Positions 51,901 through 63,317 of a stretch of DNA of 64,000 nucleotides are shown piece by piece. The position numbers and the translations under genes were made by a program. The stretch comes from Ascidia mentula (taxonomy: Eukaryota > Chordata > Ascidiacea > Phlebobranchia > Ascidiidae): the NCBI GenBank assembly GCA_947561715.1, contig OX387199.1, forward strand, positions 13,645,001 to 13,709,000, in the 5' to 3' direction. Every line of letters starts with the position of its first letter. Position 1 is the first letter of the stretch. The notes under the pieces are model-generated. The model had not been told where the DNA came from. It was given only the letters and a program-made list of their open reading frames with translations, and searched no databases.

Positions 51901-53944
51901 AACAAGCAGTAAGAACTTAAACATTTTATACTTTTTCCATTCCATTAGGAGGTTAATAACATGACAAATGTGTAATATTTGACAACTAATGGGGATTTTA
52001 TGCAAACTTTATTTTCAGTATCCCCATTTATCACTGGAAACAAATCTGGTCAACCAGTTTCAAACTCTTTCGTTATGGCAATTATTTGCTTGCTATAATT
52101 TCATGAAAACTATAGATAAGTTATACAGTAATCTACAAAATTTACTTTTTGTAGGTTGAGAAAAGTCAAGAGGTTGGTGAAAAAATTCAGACTCAAGCCT
52201 TGAAAGAGAATCAAGTGACCACACATGATAAGCAACCAATATGTGAACCAAAACCTGAAGCTCCTGTAAATGAAACCAAGAAAAGAGAAAAAGTATTAAG
52301 CATTTCCAGACACAGAAATAAAAGTTGGTCAACTTTAATTTATTATTTAACTTGTTTTTTTTGTAGAAACTTACTCCAGAAGAACAAGCTTATAAAGAAG
52401 CAATGGCGGCAAAAAGAAAAGAAGCCAAAGAAAAAAGAGAGAAAGAAGAACAGGAGAGACAAGAAAGAAAAAAGTATGATACTTTGTTTCTGTGTAATTA
52501 ATTATTGAAATCAGATAAAATTGTTTGATATTTGATAACTTTGTGTTTAACAGACTTGCTGCTGAAGAAAGTGCTCGTCGGGTTGAGATCGCTCGCCAGA
52601 TGGCGGAGGAAGCAAAAGTTGAGGAAGAAAAACGATTGGAGGAGGAAAGAAGAATCCAGGAAGAAGAGGAAATGAAGAAGAAACAAGAAGCGGATGAGTT
52701 AGCAAGAAAGCACGAGGAATTCATCAAGTATGTGTTGGATCGAATGTTAATGACAGTAGTTGAAGTAGTATACTTGAAGTAGGAGGGGTAACAAGAATAT
52801 TAGCATGCAGTGCTAAACTGAACTAAAATGTTTAGAGAGCAAAAGGAGAGAGTTGAACAACGAGCTAAAGAAGAAGCAGAAAAAGCGAGAAAGGAAAGAA
52901 ACCTCGCCGCCCAAAAGAAAGAAGACGAGAGGCTGCAAAGAAAGAAGGTTTGTAGTTTTGATTAGTTTTAAGCTTTTTCGTGCATGTTCTTGTACCAAAC
53001 CTTTTATTTCAATTTCAGCGTCTTGAGATGATAATGCGGCGAACTCGTGGTGGTGATTCCCCCACTCCAAACGCGGACACCTCACCAAGCCACACAGCTC
53101 CCTCTGGCGAGAGTTCGCCTTCCAACCTAACACCCACTGGTGGGCGCTCGCCTCACAATTCGCTTACACCTGATCGGACAGAATCTCCAGCTGCAATCGA
53201 AACCCAAACTGTGCTTTCAGAATCTGAGAGGTTTTTTAGGCAGTTTATTATGACCTGTGTTGTTTGAGCAACCTTATCTGATAAAATTATTTTTTTAGCA
53301 CTTCAAACATAGAGTTTCCTGCGGTAAATCCTGTTTATAACGAAGCACCTAAACCGCTGCCGCATGAGGACGATACAGAGAACTCTACAAACTTGGACGA
53401 AAACGAAATTTCCACAATTGTCCTCACCGAAATGGACCGCCCAAACGGAAGTGACGTAACGTCCGAGGTACCTGAACCAATATTAGCGTTTGTGCCGAAG
53501 ATTAATGGGGCGCCGGAGGAAAGTTCTTTTGTGCCCGTGAAGGAGCAGAACGGTCGAGCGTTTGAACTTGATGAAAATTCCAGCAAAGAAGGTTTCACAG
53601 AACAGCAGTATTCAAAAATCCAGGAGGTTCCAACTGGTATGTGTTATTTAAAAAAAATAACTGCATGGTATGTGGTATTTATTGTTATTATTAATTCATT
53701 TTGAGGAATAATTTGTTACGATATGCTGTGATGTCAGTGACCACGGTTTGTTTGCACGAAAAAAAACAACATTTTTTTAAAAATGTGCATACCCCGCATT
53801 GTTCATCTATGTTTAAGCAGGAAGACGCTAAAATCAACTCTCCATTAGATTGCAACCCCGTCTCCAAAACTACTTGATATATTGACCAAATCCTTAATCT
53901 TAAATATTCGTGTATTTTTTACAGGGAATCTTTTGGATTTGTAA
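42911..53944 (+). CDS. MAP7: MAP7/ensconsin family microtubule-associated protein, 24 exons, 1,271 aa
   Basis: MAP7 proteins bind microtubules and recruit and activate kinesin-1. The exons read are 42911-43055, 43229-43405, 44405-44568, 44735-44846, 45253-45366, 46032-46097, 46307-46357, 46914-47063, 47683-47841, 48612-48731, 48793-48856, 49167-49367, 50057-50208, 50439-50627, 50748-50819, 51028-51263, 51366-51908, 52155-52292, 52367-52473, 52554-52727, 52836-52947, 53019-53230, 53299-53636 and 53925-53944. Every junction is GT-AG with matching phase and the total is 1,272 codons. Residues about 85-200 are the N-terminal microtubule-binding coiled coil, ending KKRWSWGAG like the NRWSWG block of vertebrate MAP7. 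A long Ser/Pro/Arg-rich basic linker follows, then an acidic Glu-rich region (about 650-905), then the C-terminal MAP7 coiled coil (about 952-1090, KLAAEESARRVEIARQ), the kinesin-1-binding part. It ends TGNLLDL. Short Gly/Ser-rich exons may be alternatively spliced. It is longer than the human protein (about 750), mostly in the linker. Confidence 0.92.
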
Positions 53945-56120
53945 TTTAAAAATCGCTTCATTGAAAAGACGATTGACTTTATCGTTTCTGTATATCGAAG
54001 AAGGAAACTTCATCCCCAAAAAATTCTGTCTGTCGGCAGACTCTCGCAAAATGCCATGAAACGAGTCATGTGTTAATTAGCCAACTCTTTCGCAGAGTGT
54101 TCCAATTTCAAATCAGTATAAGAGTTCTTCGTGTTAAATCTACAGAGTAGCATTATGCAACCACTCGAAGCTTGTTCGCAGTAGTTCTAATGTCGCTTGC
54201 ATTGGTGTAAAGAGCTGGTGCTTTTCGCTTAATCGCATTAAACTAATTTTTACTGCGCTATAATTCACGTCCATTAATGCTCTTCCTGCACCTTAATCAT
54301 CAATGACGCCAGTGGTTATTTAAGTAACAACCGGTGTTTCCTTTGTTCTGTATCATTTTTCGTGTGTTTAGTTGTTTTGTCTTAATCCCAACTCATTCTG
54401 TGATACTCGTGTTTCTTTTCCCGAGCCACTGACAAAAAAAATAAGTAGAATTAATTTGTTCGTCCCAATTCTATTTTTCTCCTGTATCTTTCAAATGTAT
54501 TCTTTTGAAAATTTTGGTTTGCTCTAGCATCACCTTTTCACCTCTGATCGATTCTGTTTTGTCAAAATTGTTCTTTAAACTTAAATCGCTGTTTCTTATT
54601 CGTGCTTCGTTTGGCAATAGTCCAATAAAAAGTTTTGTATTTCAAAATGAAAACGACGACTTACCACCCATAACCGCTGCGGGCAAGTTTTATTACATAA
54701 TGTGTTTGTTGTTCAATGAGACGCCATAAGGAAACAGTGTCCCAAAAAAATACTGTTTTGGGCTCATCGTGTAGAAATCCCTTCTGGAAGAATTGGATAG
54801 GTCGTGCAAGCACGTTTGTGCCTGGCACAAGAAAAGCGACATAGAGAGTCGGATGATGTTTCGAGGTACCAAGAGTTGAACACTCTCGGTGGTGGACTTT
54901 TTTTAGATTAAGATTGTTTTAAATACAACAAAGCAAAATCTAAGCAAACGCATGGCAGAGCGATAGGTGCAGGTCTCGTCCAAAAGACGCTAATGTCCAA
55001 TCCAATCGTTTGTGACGAGTCGACTGATCGGTTAGAAACCGAGGTAACGCATTCTACTGATGAACGGCATCTTCGGAAAAATCGAATACACATGTCGATT
55101 AATGCAAAGCAACAACACAATACATATTAGATAATGGTATTTGTAATCAGTTGTTCTATTTTGGTTTTACCTTTTCATTAAATTTTGTAATATTGTTTTT
55201 AGCTTACAAGTATTTCACAATGTGGAAAATAGTGCGGAAACAATAATAATGCGTTGGATTATACCAAGCAATGCAAGGTGTATAAATGGAATTGGGTGAG
55301 TGGCAATGTGGGGACAGTTGCCTTTACCCATTAGAGCCCAAGGGTATACTGAGCGACAGAAAAAAATAATATATAGCGTTTTGTTGCGTTGATGGGTCAA
55401 AATTTGAGATGTTTGACCGTTAACCCCCATTTTGTAGTGGGGCCACCTGTAATCCATTGGACTCTGAAGGATACACAATAAAAAATTTAACTTTTCTAAT
55501 TTTGTCCAAACTAGTTAAACTATATATGCATTTCTTTAGTAGTACAAGTAACAACCTGAATGAAATCGAGGTAATATTTTACTATGTTTAATCAAACAAC
55601 TAATTTTTAGACCCCCACTACGTGTCATTTTCGTGTTTCACAGGTTCATATGGGCAGAAAACTTTTTTTTTCAGTATTTGAAGCTAAACAACGCCTTATT
55701 TAGGTGCGTGTTGATGCTGCCCAAGTTGTAACAGCTACATTTATTGGTCAATGATTATTTATACCAGTAAAATGTGAAATAACCTACGCAAATAGCTAGA
55801 TCACCAAGCATAAAAAAAACCTGACCCGAAATCGAGACAATAGATGATGCACGTATTATTTCTAGTATCATGTGATGCTGTTATGTAATACTATTCATTG
55901 AAAAGCTTAAAAACATGATTCATAACACTATGTCCCATAGACGAAATTATAAGGTGTGCCGTTTCCTAAAAATACGTGCTACGAATACCTACTTTGTTAT
56001 AGGTGCTATACAAGGCCTTAGCTCAAGGATTACCAACATTATTTGCAAATTGTTCACCAATTGAGTGGTATTTTTACATATGTAGATGTAGCTTATCAAG
56101 CACTTTTACGTTTCCTCCCG
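53945..56120. other. MAP7 3' flank and spacer, no gene seen
   Basis: This stretch is AT-rich. I found no coding frame with family resemblance and no clear repeat in it. The first part is presumably the MAP7 3' untranslated region. Confidence 0.5.
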
Positions 56121-56530
56121 GTGTTTTTTTTTATTTTATTTTTTATTTTATTTTACACAATTACGCTACCACAATTCACACATAAGAAGCAGACCGAAAA
56201 GTTAAAAAAAACATGACAAATTACGTTGAGTACTTTAGACAGTATGCGACCATTTAATTTTATGCAAATATAAAGTATTTCTTTTTTTTGCTAGGTTAAA
56301 TTCACAGTTACGTAGATTCTTCAAAAAAAGCACAAATTTCGTTAAGGTCGGGTTCGTTTCCGCATATTTGCTACTGTAAATCACATATCTGGCACATAAC
56401 AACGCACAATTTAAAAAAAGTTTACTTGGCAAATCAGAATGCATTCCAAAAAGTTTTTCTGCATCTGTTAAAATTAAATTTTGTCTTATTCTAGCACTTA
56501 AATATGAAATTACATCCTCCCAGTATACAT

Positions 56531-59500
56531 TTACAATGGGGCATTAACAAAAAAGATGACACACAGTTTCCGCTTCTTGCAAAAAACGCACATGTTACTA
56601 ATTACTTTCCCAAAAGAATGTAGTTGTTTGTTGGTTGTAACGTCATTGAGATTTAATTTAATTTGGAAGCTTCTTAATTTGGTTTCTATGGTTGATTTGT
56701 AGACATTCTTGTAAACAAGGGGCCATGGGGTGTCTTCCCCTAACCTTTTGTCCCAGATGTCTTGTGCTTTTGGTTTAGAGGCTTTATTTTTCAGAAGGGA
56801 ATAAATGTATTTTGTTTTGTTCAATGCATGCAACGTCTGAATTAAAGTTTTGACACTGGAATTGTGCGGTGGGACGCACTCCATATCCCACTCGGGGGGA
56901 AATTTCGAGACAAGCTTGATAAATTCCACGAAATCCTTATTATTGGGCGTTAAGCCATAATTTTTTGCAATCGTATCATATGCAAGATACTCTCCGTTTG
57001 TGTTAAGTATGTCTATTGTAAGCCTAGCGTTTTAAAAAGGTGTTTGCAAGCTCCTACGGTGGCTCGCAGGGAACGCAAGGGCAAAATTCGCTTAACCGTG
57101 AAGACTCTACTTTTGCATTTCCATTTAAAATCACCTCCAACCAATTTTCGTTGCAAAACGGCTTTTCTATCACCTTCCAAGTTTCATTAACATTGTCGTC
57201 GTGGAGTTTTCTAAACCATTTTAAGTTTAGTGCAAGGAGGTAGTTTTCAACATTAATAACGCCGAGTCCGCCTTCGTCTACATCCAAACATATTGTCTCT
57301 CTTTTAACTCTTTCCCACTTCGACCCCCAAAGAAATTTAAATATTGGTCGCTTGATTTTTAAAAAAAAGATCGTTAGTTAAGATTATCGGTAATACACTG
57401 AATTTATACGTTAAAATTGGAATTACCAGAGATTCAATAATTGCTGTCTTTCCGAGTAGTGTTAAGCCTCTTGACGACCAGAGATTTAATACCACTTGGA
57501 TTTGTTTAAGAGTGGGATTAAAGTTCCTGTTTACCATAACATTGTTGTCATTTTTTTTGATTGGTATTTCTACCCCAAGATATTTTATTACATTCTCGGG
57601 CCATGACAAAACTTCATTTTCCATAGGTTTGAAACGTTCATTTCTTTTTGAACCTATGAAAAAAGCGACGGACTTATTCATGTTTAATTTGCACCCTGAC
57701 AATTCTCCAAACTCCTCTATTACTTTAAATACCTTATGAAAGTCGTCCTCATCTCCCTTTAAAAAAACGATCGTATCATCTGCAAACATTGAGACTATAA
57801 ATTCGTGTTGATTAATTGGAATGCCTTGAAAGTTGGCCGTTTTAAGTGCGCTCGCAAGACATTCTATGCATAAAACAAAAAGGGTAGGAGAAAGTGGATC
57901 CTTACACCTCGTTTAATTGTGAATTCCGGCGACAAGTGGTTGTTGTTTACTATAATACCGGTCGGTTGCCTGTAAAGGCATGTGATCCAGGATAAGATTT
58001 TATTGCCAAACCCAAATATTTTGAGCACCTCGTAGATGAAGTCCCAGCTTATGGTATCAAATGCCTTGTATATGTCCAAGGACAGTATCGCACCAGGGAT
58101 ATTACGAAAATCTGCGAAATCGATTACATCGAACAAAAGGCGAATGTTCGTACCAATATATCTACCAGGTATAAAACCGTTTTGACTGGGAGAAATTAGT
58201 TGGTTCAAAACCGATTTTAATCGCGTATTTATGACTTTGGAGGCAATTTTATAATCTACGTTCAGTAGTGTTATCGGCCTGTAACTTGCCGGTAGGAGAG
58301 AGTCTTTTCCAGGTTTTGGTATTAATGTTACCACCCGCTGCGCTTGCGTGTTGGAGAGCGCTCCAGTTGCCGTTGTATATTTCCAAGCTGCCATAAACAT
58401 GTTTTTCAAATTACTCCAAAAGGTTAAATAAAATTCTGCAGGAAAACCATCTAATCCGGGAGGTTTATTTTTTGCCATTTGCATAAGCGCCATGTAAAAC
58501 TCTTTTTCCGTAATTTCTGTATCTAATTCAATGGCTTGTTCATTTGTTAATTTTGGTAGATCAAGGTTTGCTAATTTACCAGCGGTGGCATTACTATCCA
58601 GATTGTTTGCGTTTTGTTTGTACAGCTCTTCGTAAAAATTAACAAGATCAGAGAAGATAAGCTTCTGGTCTGTTGTGATCCCGTTTCCCGACCTTAATTT
58701 ATCGATGGTTTTCTTTTGGTTGTGCCGTTTCTCTAAGTTTAAAAAGTATTTAGTATTTTTTTCCCCATCTTCGGCCCAACGTGCTCTGCTTCTGACGAAT
58801 GCGCTTTTAGTTTGGCGCACAAGAAATTCATTTAATTTGTCCTTAAGTTGCGCTAACTTGGTTAGTAAACGTTCGTCTTCCCCCTTTTCAGCTAAAGTAT
58901 CTTGCACTTTTTTATACGGTTTTCGAATTCATGTAGGGTTGCTAATCTGTTTCTTTTAGCGTTTGAGGCGTGACGAATTGTTTCCCCCTAATCACGGCTT
59001 TTAGTGTGTCCCACCTTGTATGTGGATTTGTATCATTTGGTGGATTTTCGCGTTCGAAGTTGGTGACTACTTTAACTATTTTCTCTCTATAGTTGGTATC
59101 ATCAAGCAGGGATACATTAAACTTCCAGTATCCTCTTCCGCGGGACAGAGGGTTGGTATTAAGTTGTAACGTTATCATACAATGGTCTGACAATATTCCC
59201 GGGTCGATATCGGCATTTGTAACATTTGAAGTGAGTTGTTTATCTAACAAAAAGAAATCAATACGTGAGGCGGCGTATGGATTTTTCTGAAATCTCGAGT
59301 ATTTCTGCAGATTTGGATTTTTTTGTCGAAATATATCTTGCAAGTTTCCTAGAGTTGTATATTGCCCTAACTTTTTCTTCGCATTCCGGTTGACATGTTT
59401 ATCGGTACCCGATTTGTCGAGATTGTCGTTCAATACTAAGTTAAAATCTCCGCCTATAATGACATGGGCATTTGTTTAGTGATGAAAACAAGTCATCTAT

Positions 59501-59944
59501 AAATTCCGGTTCGTCCCTGTTTGGTCCGTAGACATTGACAAGTTCAATAGCATTAATTGACATTTCAACCATTATGTATCGGCCATCTTGGTCTACTCGA
59601 ACGTTATTTGTATGTTGCGAAGTTGACTTGTCTAAAAGAATTGCAACGCCTCTACTGTTAGATGTGCAATGTGCCCAAAACGCTTTACCTCCCCATTCCA
59701 TTTCGCACAACTTAACTTTGTTAACACTGCTATGCGTTTCCTGCAAGAAGGCAATGTTACATTTTTTACTTCGAAAATATTGAAATATCGATTTACGTTT
59801 CATTGTGTTGTTTAAACCGCGAACATTTTGCGAAAAGATGTTGAGAGCCATAACTTGTGTTAAAACAAAATTCTCCGTTGATATTCCTATGTTCGATTTA
59901 CTCAGAGTTCCATGTCCCATTCGTATTCCATGCCACAATCGCAA
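56531..59944 (-). pseudogene. LINE ORF2 (endonuclease + reverse transcriptase), frameshifted
   Basis: The endonuclease part is at about 59850-58950; the likely start is the MALNIFSQNVRGL methionine near 59850. The conserved GGDFN block is split by a frameshift near 59450. A second break lies near 58930, between endonuclease and reverse transcriptase. The reverse transcriptase runs 58907-57864 with SYRPITLLN and FDTISWDF blocks. A third break near 57900 precedes the catalytic FADD at about 57780. Further breaks near 57340 and 57000 split the C-terminal region. Target-primed reverse transcription was its former activity. Confidence 0.85.
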
Positions 59945-60762
59945 CGGTAAGGACGAATGGGGCTAATTTGGCGTGCCGATATCTTTTTACACATACAACT
60001 AATTATTCTGCATTTACAGATGCTATTTTTACATGCAATCCCCAACGGGGACTTAGGCACAACATTTACGGCTTCACAAGCACACTTAAGACAGTACCTT
60101 TGGCACTGCACGCATTCGAACATGTCTCCATCAAGACGATACTCTGGTTGAAATTCTCTGCAGCAGGGCATAAGTCTCATTGTGTTCTTGCAGGCTGGGC
60201 ACTCACATACTTCCATTCCCTTTTCGGCCAGGAATACTTCACTGGTGCAGCATTCCAATCCTACAGCATATTCTGAGCCGCATGTGAAGGTGGTTGCATT
60301 GCCAGGTAATGCTGCTGTTTGGTTATTTTGTATTTGTGCACCTAAATCTGGGAAATCCTGTTTTCTAGCTGGACAGTTTGCTTGTTTGTGTCCTTTTCCT
60401 CCAAAATACTTGCAGGTAAAAATTTGCCCATGATAGGTAACATAGAATTCGAAATTGTCAATTCTAATGTAGCTTGGTATCGGGTTTTCTTCTATTTCGT
60501 TTAAATTCATTTGGACCACTCTCATTCCGGTCAAAAGCCTCCTTATCTTTTCGATGGGTAATTCTTTGGACCTTTCCATATTTCTTTGTTCGTCGACTAA
60601 GTATTCGTTAGGAAATGGAATAGGCACCCATCCGATCGCAACATTAATTTTGTCGCTTTCATACAGTCGGACATACTTAATATCTTCGTTATCAGCCAGT
60701 ATGCCATAAAGCTCAATAACATTTTCTCTGCTTGTACATGTAATGTCAGCTATACCAACCAT
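59902..60762 (-). CDS. LINE ORF1 protein with zinc knuckle-like motif and Cys-rich tail, 286 aa
   Basis: This is the RNA-binding-type first protein of the LINE. The frame is open from ATG 60762 to 59902. Around residues 95-135 it has a conserved pre-knuckle segment (YIRIDNFEFYVTYHGQ) and a CCHC-like knuckle, CKYFGGKGHKQANC. The second Cys is Phe in this copy; the related fragment at 62.9 kb has an intact CKLCGKTSHKHKVC. The last ~130 residues are very rich in cysteine, with CxC, CxxC and CC pairs (CECPACKN, MPCCREF, FECVQCQRYCLKC, YRCDCGMEYEW), which suggests several extra zinc-binding modules. It overlaps the likely start of ORF2 by about 40 bases in another frame. This is a transposon protein, not a host gene. 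Confidence 0.75.
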   Translation of the reverse strand: MVGIADITCTSRENVIELYGILADNEDIKYVRLYESDKINVAIGWVPIPFPNEYLVDEQRNMERSKELPIEKIRRLLTGMRVVQMNLNEIEENPIPSYIRIDNFEFYVTYHGQIFTCKYFGGKGHKQANCPARKQDFPDLGAQIQNNQTAALPGNATTFTCGSEYAVGLECCTSEVFLAEKGMEVCECPACKNTMRLMPCCREFQPEYRLDGDMFECVQCQRYCLKCACEAVNVVPKSPLGIACKNSICKCRIISCMCKKISARQISPIRPYRCDCGMEYEWDMEL

Positions 60763-60960
60763 TTTTTAAGTAACTCATCTCTTTTTTGGAATTTCTCAGA
60801 ACGCATAGATAAACAGTTTGGCCTTTTAAAACTTGCCGCTTTCTTGTTTACTGCCTGCGCATAACTTGTCTTGTCTGTCATTTTCGCTCGCGCGAGCGTC
60901 AGACCTAGAATGGAGCAAAAAAGGCTTTCCCGCCGAGAGGGCGCTATGGTAATATCCCTA

Positions 60961-61440
60961 CACGAGGCCTACAAGATATTAGTGGTTATTTCGGCATTAG
61001 ATGCTGGTTCGGCAAATGTTTTCAAATTAATTGAGATTTAAATAATGCTACCAAATAAGTTTGACAGGTGTTTGTTTAGTCTTTACCACAACTATGTACC
61101 ACATATTTGCACGATTTCTATGATCGCAATTGCCGACCTAGCTGTGGGGTGGTTCTTCAGCATCTACCGTGTGGCGTCAGGTGCGGATGCAGATTGGAGA
61201 AAGCAAGTCAGTTGCTGTTTGACTTTCGTAACAGTGACAAAAGATATTTTTGCTGCCAGGCATAGTAACTAATAGGAATTGCACTTCTTGCAATCAAGTT
61301 TCGAAAGCGTTTATTGAACAAACGTTTCGTTTTGAACAAAGTAAAAGACAAGAAAAAAGGAAACGATAACAATGGCAACGCCTGTATCGTCATGTGACCA
61401 GGTGTGTAACGGGACGTAACAATTACGACAAGTTGTTGTA
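60961..61440. other. Spacer between LINE and Penelope-like fragment
   Basis: No gene was recognised. Its right part merges into the degenerate 3' end of the element next to it. Confidence 0.4.
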
Positions 61441-61449
61441 AACAGCTGG

Positions 61450-62400
61450 AAAGGAGAAGCATTGCTCCTTGTCATTCACGCAACGGTTGTTCTTGTGAAT
61501 GATCTCTAGGACTCGGACCTCGTTAAAGTTAACTCGGTGGCGGAGTGTGGCAGCGTGTTTTGCCAGTGCTGTCCTCTGGCTATTCTTCGCTGCAACGTCG
61601 CGACGATGCTCGTTTAACCGAGAGTCTGTAACGCTCTTCCGGTTTCACCGATGTATGCTCCACCGCAGTACTTACACGGAATATAATACACAACGCCCTT
61701 GGGTTGGGCCGTACCTTTTCACCACCATAGTTGGCGCTGCTTCTTGTGGCTTGACCGCGGGCTTTCTTCTGTGCTCCATGGCGGATACAGATTCCTTTGT
61801 AGTACATTCTTGATGAACTTCACCTCTTTGTCACGGTCCTCTTCTCTATCCATCAGCGACCGTACTACCGCTGTCTTGTGCTGTATCAGATTGGTGTTGT
61901 CATCACTGATAACCTCTATACCACCACTTTCCTTTTCTAAAGTAAATTTGATGGAATCTTCCACATGGTTGTGCCGTCGACATAGCTCTTCCAGTAACGG
62001 GGAGTATGCGCAAAAGTGGCGATTACTACTTTCCTTCAATGCAACTGTCGCAACTCACCAACATATAACGCCCCATGATCCCTGTATAAGTAAACGACGA
62101 AGCGTTTTAACTTTCGAGGACGGGGTCGGTTTTCTGGACAACTTTTTGTAAGTTTTTGCGTCACTTAAAGGTTTCAGCAGTTTAGTGTTATATTCGGAAC
62201 GCCTATGACCGCCGTTCGATTTCCCTTATCGGCACGCAACATGACGATGCTCTGGTTATTGCGAAGTTCCTGTGCAGCCGACAATAAAGTACCAGAAGAA
62301 CAATTCCTATTAAGTGACAAAACAATAGTGATGTGTTGCGCCGGATCCGGGTACCCGGACCCGGCCGGATAATACACTTAATTTTACCGGATAGTTGGGA
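61450..62400 (-). mobile_element. Penelope-like element fragment with GIY-YIG domain
   Basis: Read on the minus strand it starts with the conserved N-terminal block (NNQSIVMLRADKGNRTAVI, then KLLKPLSDAKTYKKL). It passes to a late reverse-transcriptase-flank block (AVVRSLMDREED, then KEVKFIKNVLQRN) and ends with a GIY-YIG endonuclease start (IPCKYCGGAYIGETGRALQT, then LNEHRRDVAAKN). This order is typical of Penelope-like elements. The reverse transcriptase core with the YxDD-type site is missing, so the copy is internally deleted and also frame-broken. Confidence 0.75.
62320..62400. repeat. GC-rich CCGG palindromic cluster
   Basis: This is a short cluster of overlapping palindromes (GGATCC, CCGGGTACCCGG, GGCCGG) in an AT-rich setting, followed at 62387 by another CCGGAT. 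Similar runs occur in subterminal regions of some DNA transposons. Identity unknown. Confidence 0.35.
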
Positions 62401-62769
62401 AAGCATTTTTGTCCTAAAAGCGGACTAACATTTCGCAAATTACTCGTTTTTGGGACCCAGTCTGTTATACTCGCCGACGTAGGATTTTTAAATGCCCACG
62501 TTTATTTGTTCCACTCATGATAAGCTAACCTTAAGCTAAACATAGCATTCTTTTTGGCAATCAAACATTTTTGCCATAATACACAAATACAAAACAACCA
62601 CGAGATGAAATATTAGAAATATTTCAAGTAGTTAAATTTGAGTTAAAAAACCTCATTGGCGTGGCAGAGATGTGAACGTAACATCGAGAGAAAATGTTGT
62701 AAAGATCTATAAAGCATTTCAAGAAACAAAAAATGATAAAACTGTACAAGTAATGGGGAAGTAAAAAAC

Positions 62770-62976
62770 GTGTTCCATAGAAAGGACAAAAACAATTTCC
62801 TCACTGGAATAAGATTACTACAATATAAAAAAGATAAAAAAAAAACAAGTTACATAAATGTCAATGGATTTGAGTTTCATGTAAAGTATAATGGACAGGA
62901 CTCCACATGCAAATTATGCGGTAAAACTAGTCACAAACATAAGGTCTGTAAGATTAGAAAAAAAAGACTCTCCTGA
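62770..62976 (+). pseudogene. Fragment of a second Tx1-like LINE ORF1
   Basis: YINVNGFEFHVKYNGQ followed by CKLCGKTSHKHKVC (a full CCHC knuckle) matches the middle of the ORF1 at 59902-60762 but is diverged from it, and it is on the opposite strand. The surrounding sequence (about 62600-63000) reads as more of the same protein in broken frames. No ORF2 was seen downstream. Confidence 0.7.
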
Positions 62977-63317
62977 GCTACAAGTCTGTGTGAAAGTACG
63001 AAAGTGATCCCAAGCGTCCGCTCGGATTACAGCCATAGTTAAACTGGAAATAAATTTTGATGAAGTGAAACGCGGTCAGGGATATTGAAAATTCAATACT
63101 TCCCCTCCCGAAGACAAAACATAATGCAGTTAAACATGGGTTGCAGAGTTGCTTCGTTTTAATGACAATGGGACAGTGCTGAAATGTTTCACAGCTGACA
63201 CTTTGGGAAGCTCTAAAATGTAACTAGAAAACAAAAAGAAACAATTGCTCCTCAGCCACCTGATAAAGCGGCGTCCAGGTTAACGCAAGAACTGAGGGAA
63301 AAGTATGATCGTCTCAT

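Larger units (their letters stand above)
56124..60960 (-). mobile_element. Degenerate Tx1/L1-like LINE, near full length
   Basis: This is a non-LTR retrotransposon read on the minus strand. It has a 5' region to about 60.95 kb, ORF1 (60762-59902), ORF2 with an APE-type endonuclease followed by a reverse transcriptase and a C-terminal region, and an A-rich (AAAAT-like) 3' tail at about 56158-56124. The family call rests on the endonuclease start (LNIFSQNVRGLNN, FLQETHS) and the reverse transcriptase blocks (YRPITLLNVDYKI, then FADDT). ORF2 is broken by several frameshifts, so the copy is dead, but its sequence is still easily read. This suggests moderate age. Confidence 0.88.

Noticed and set aside
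54505-55480. Short open frames downstream of MAP7
   Set aside because: They have no family resemblance, no splice support and no repeat identity.
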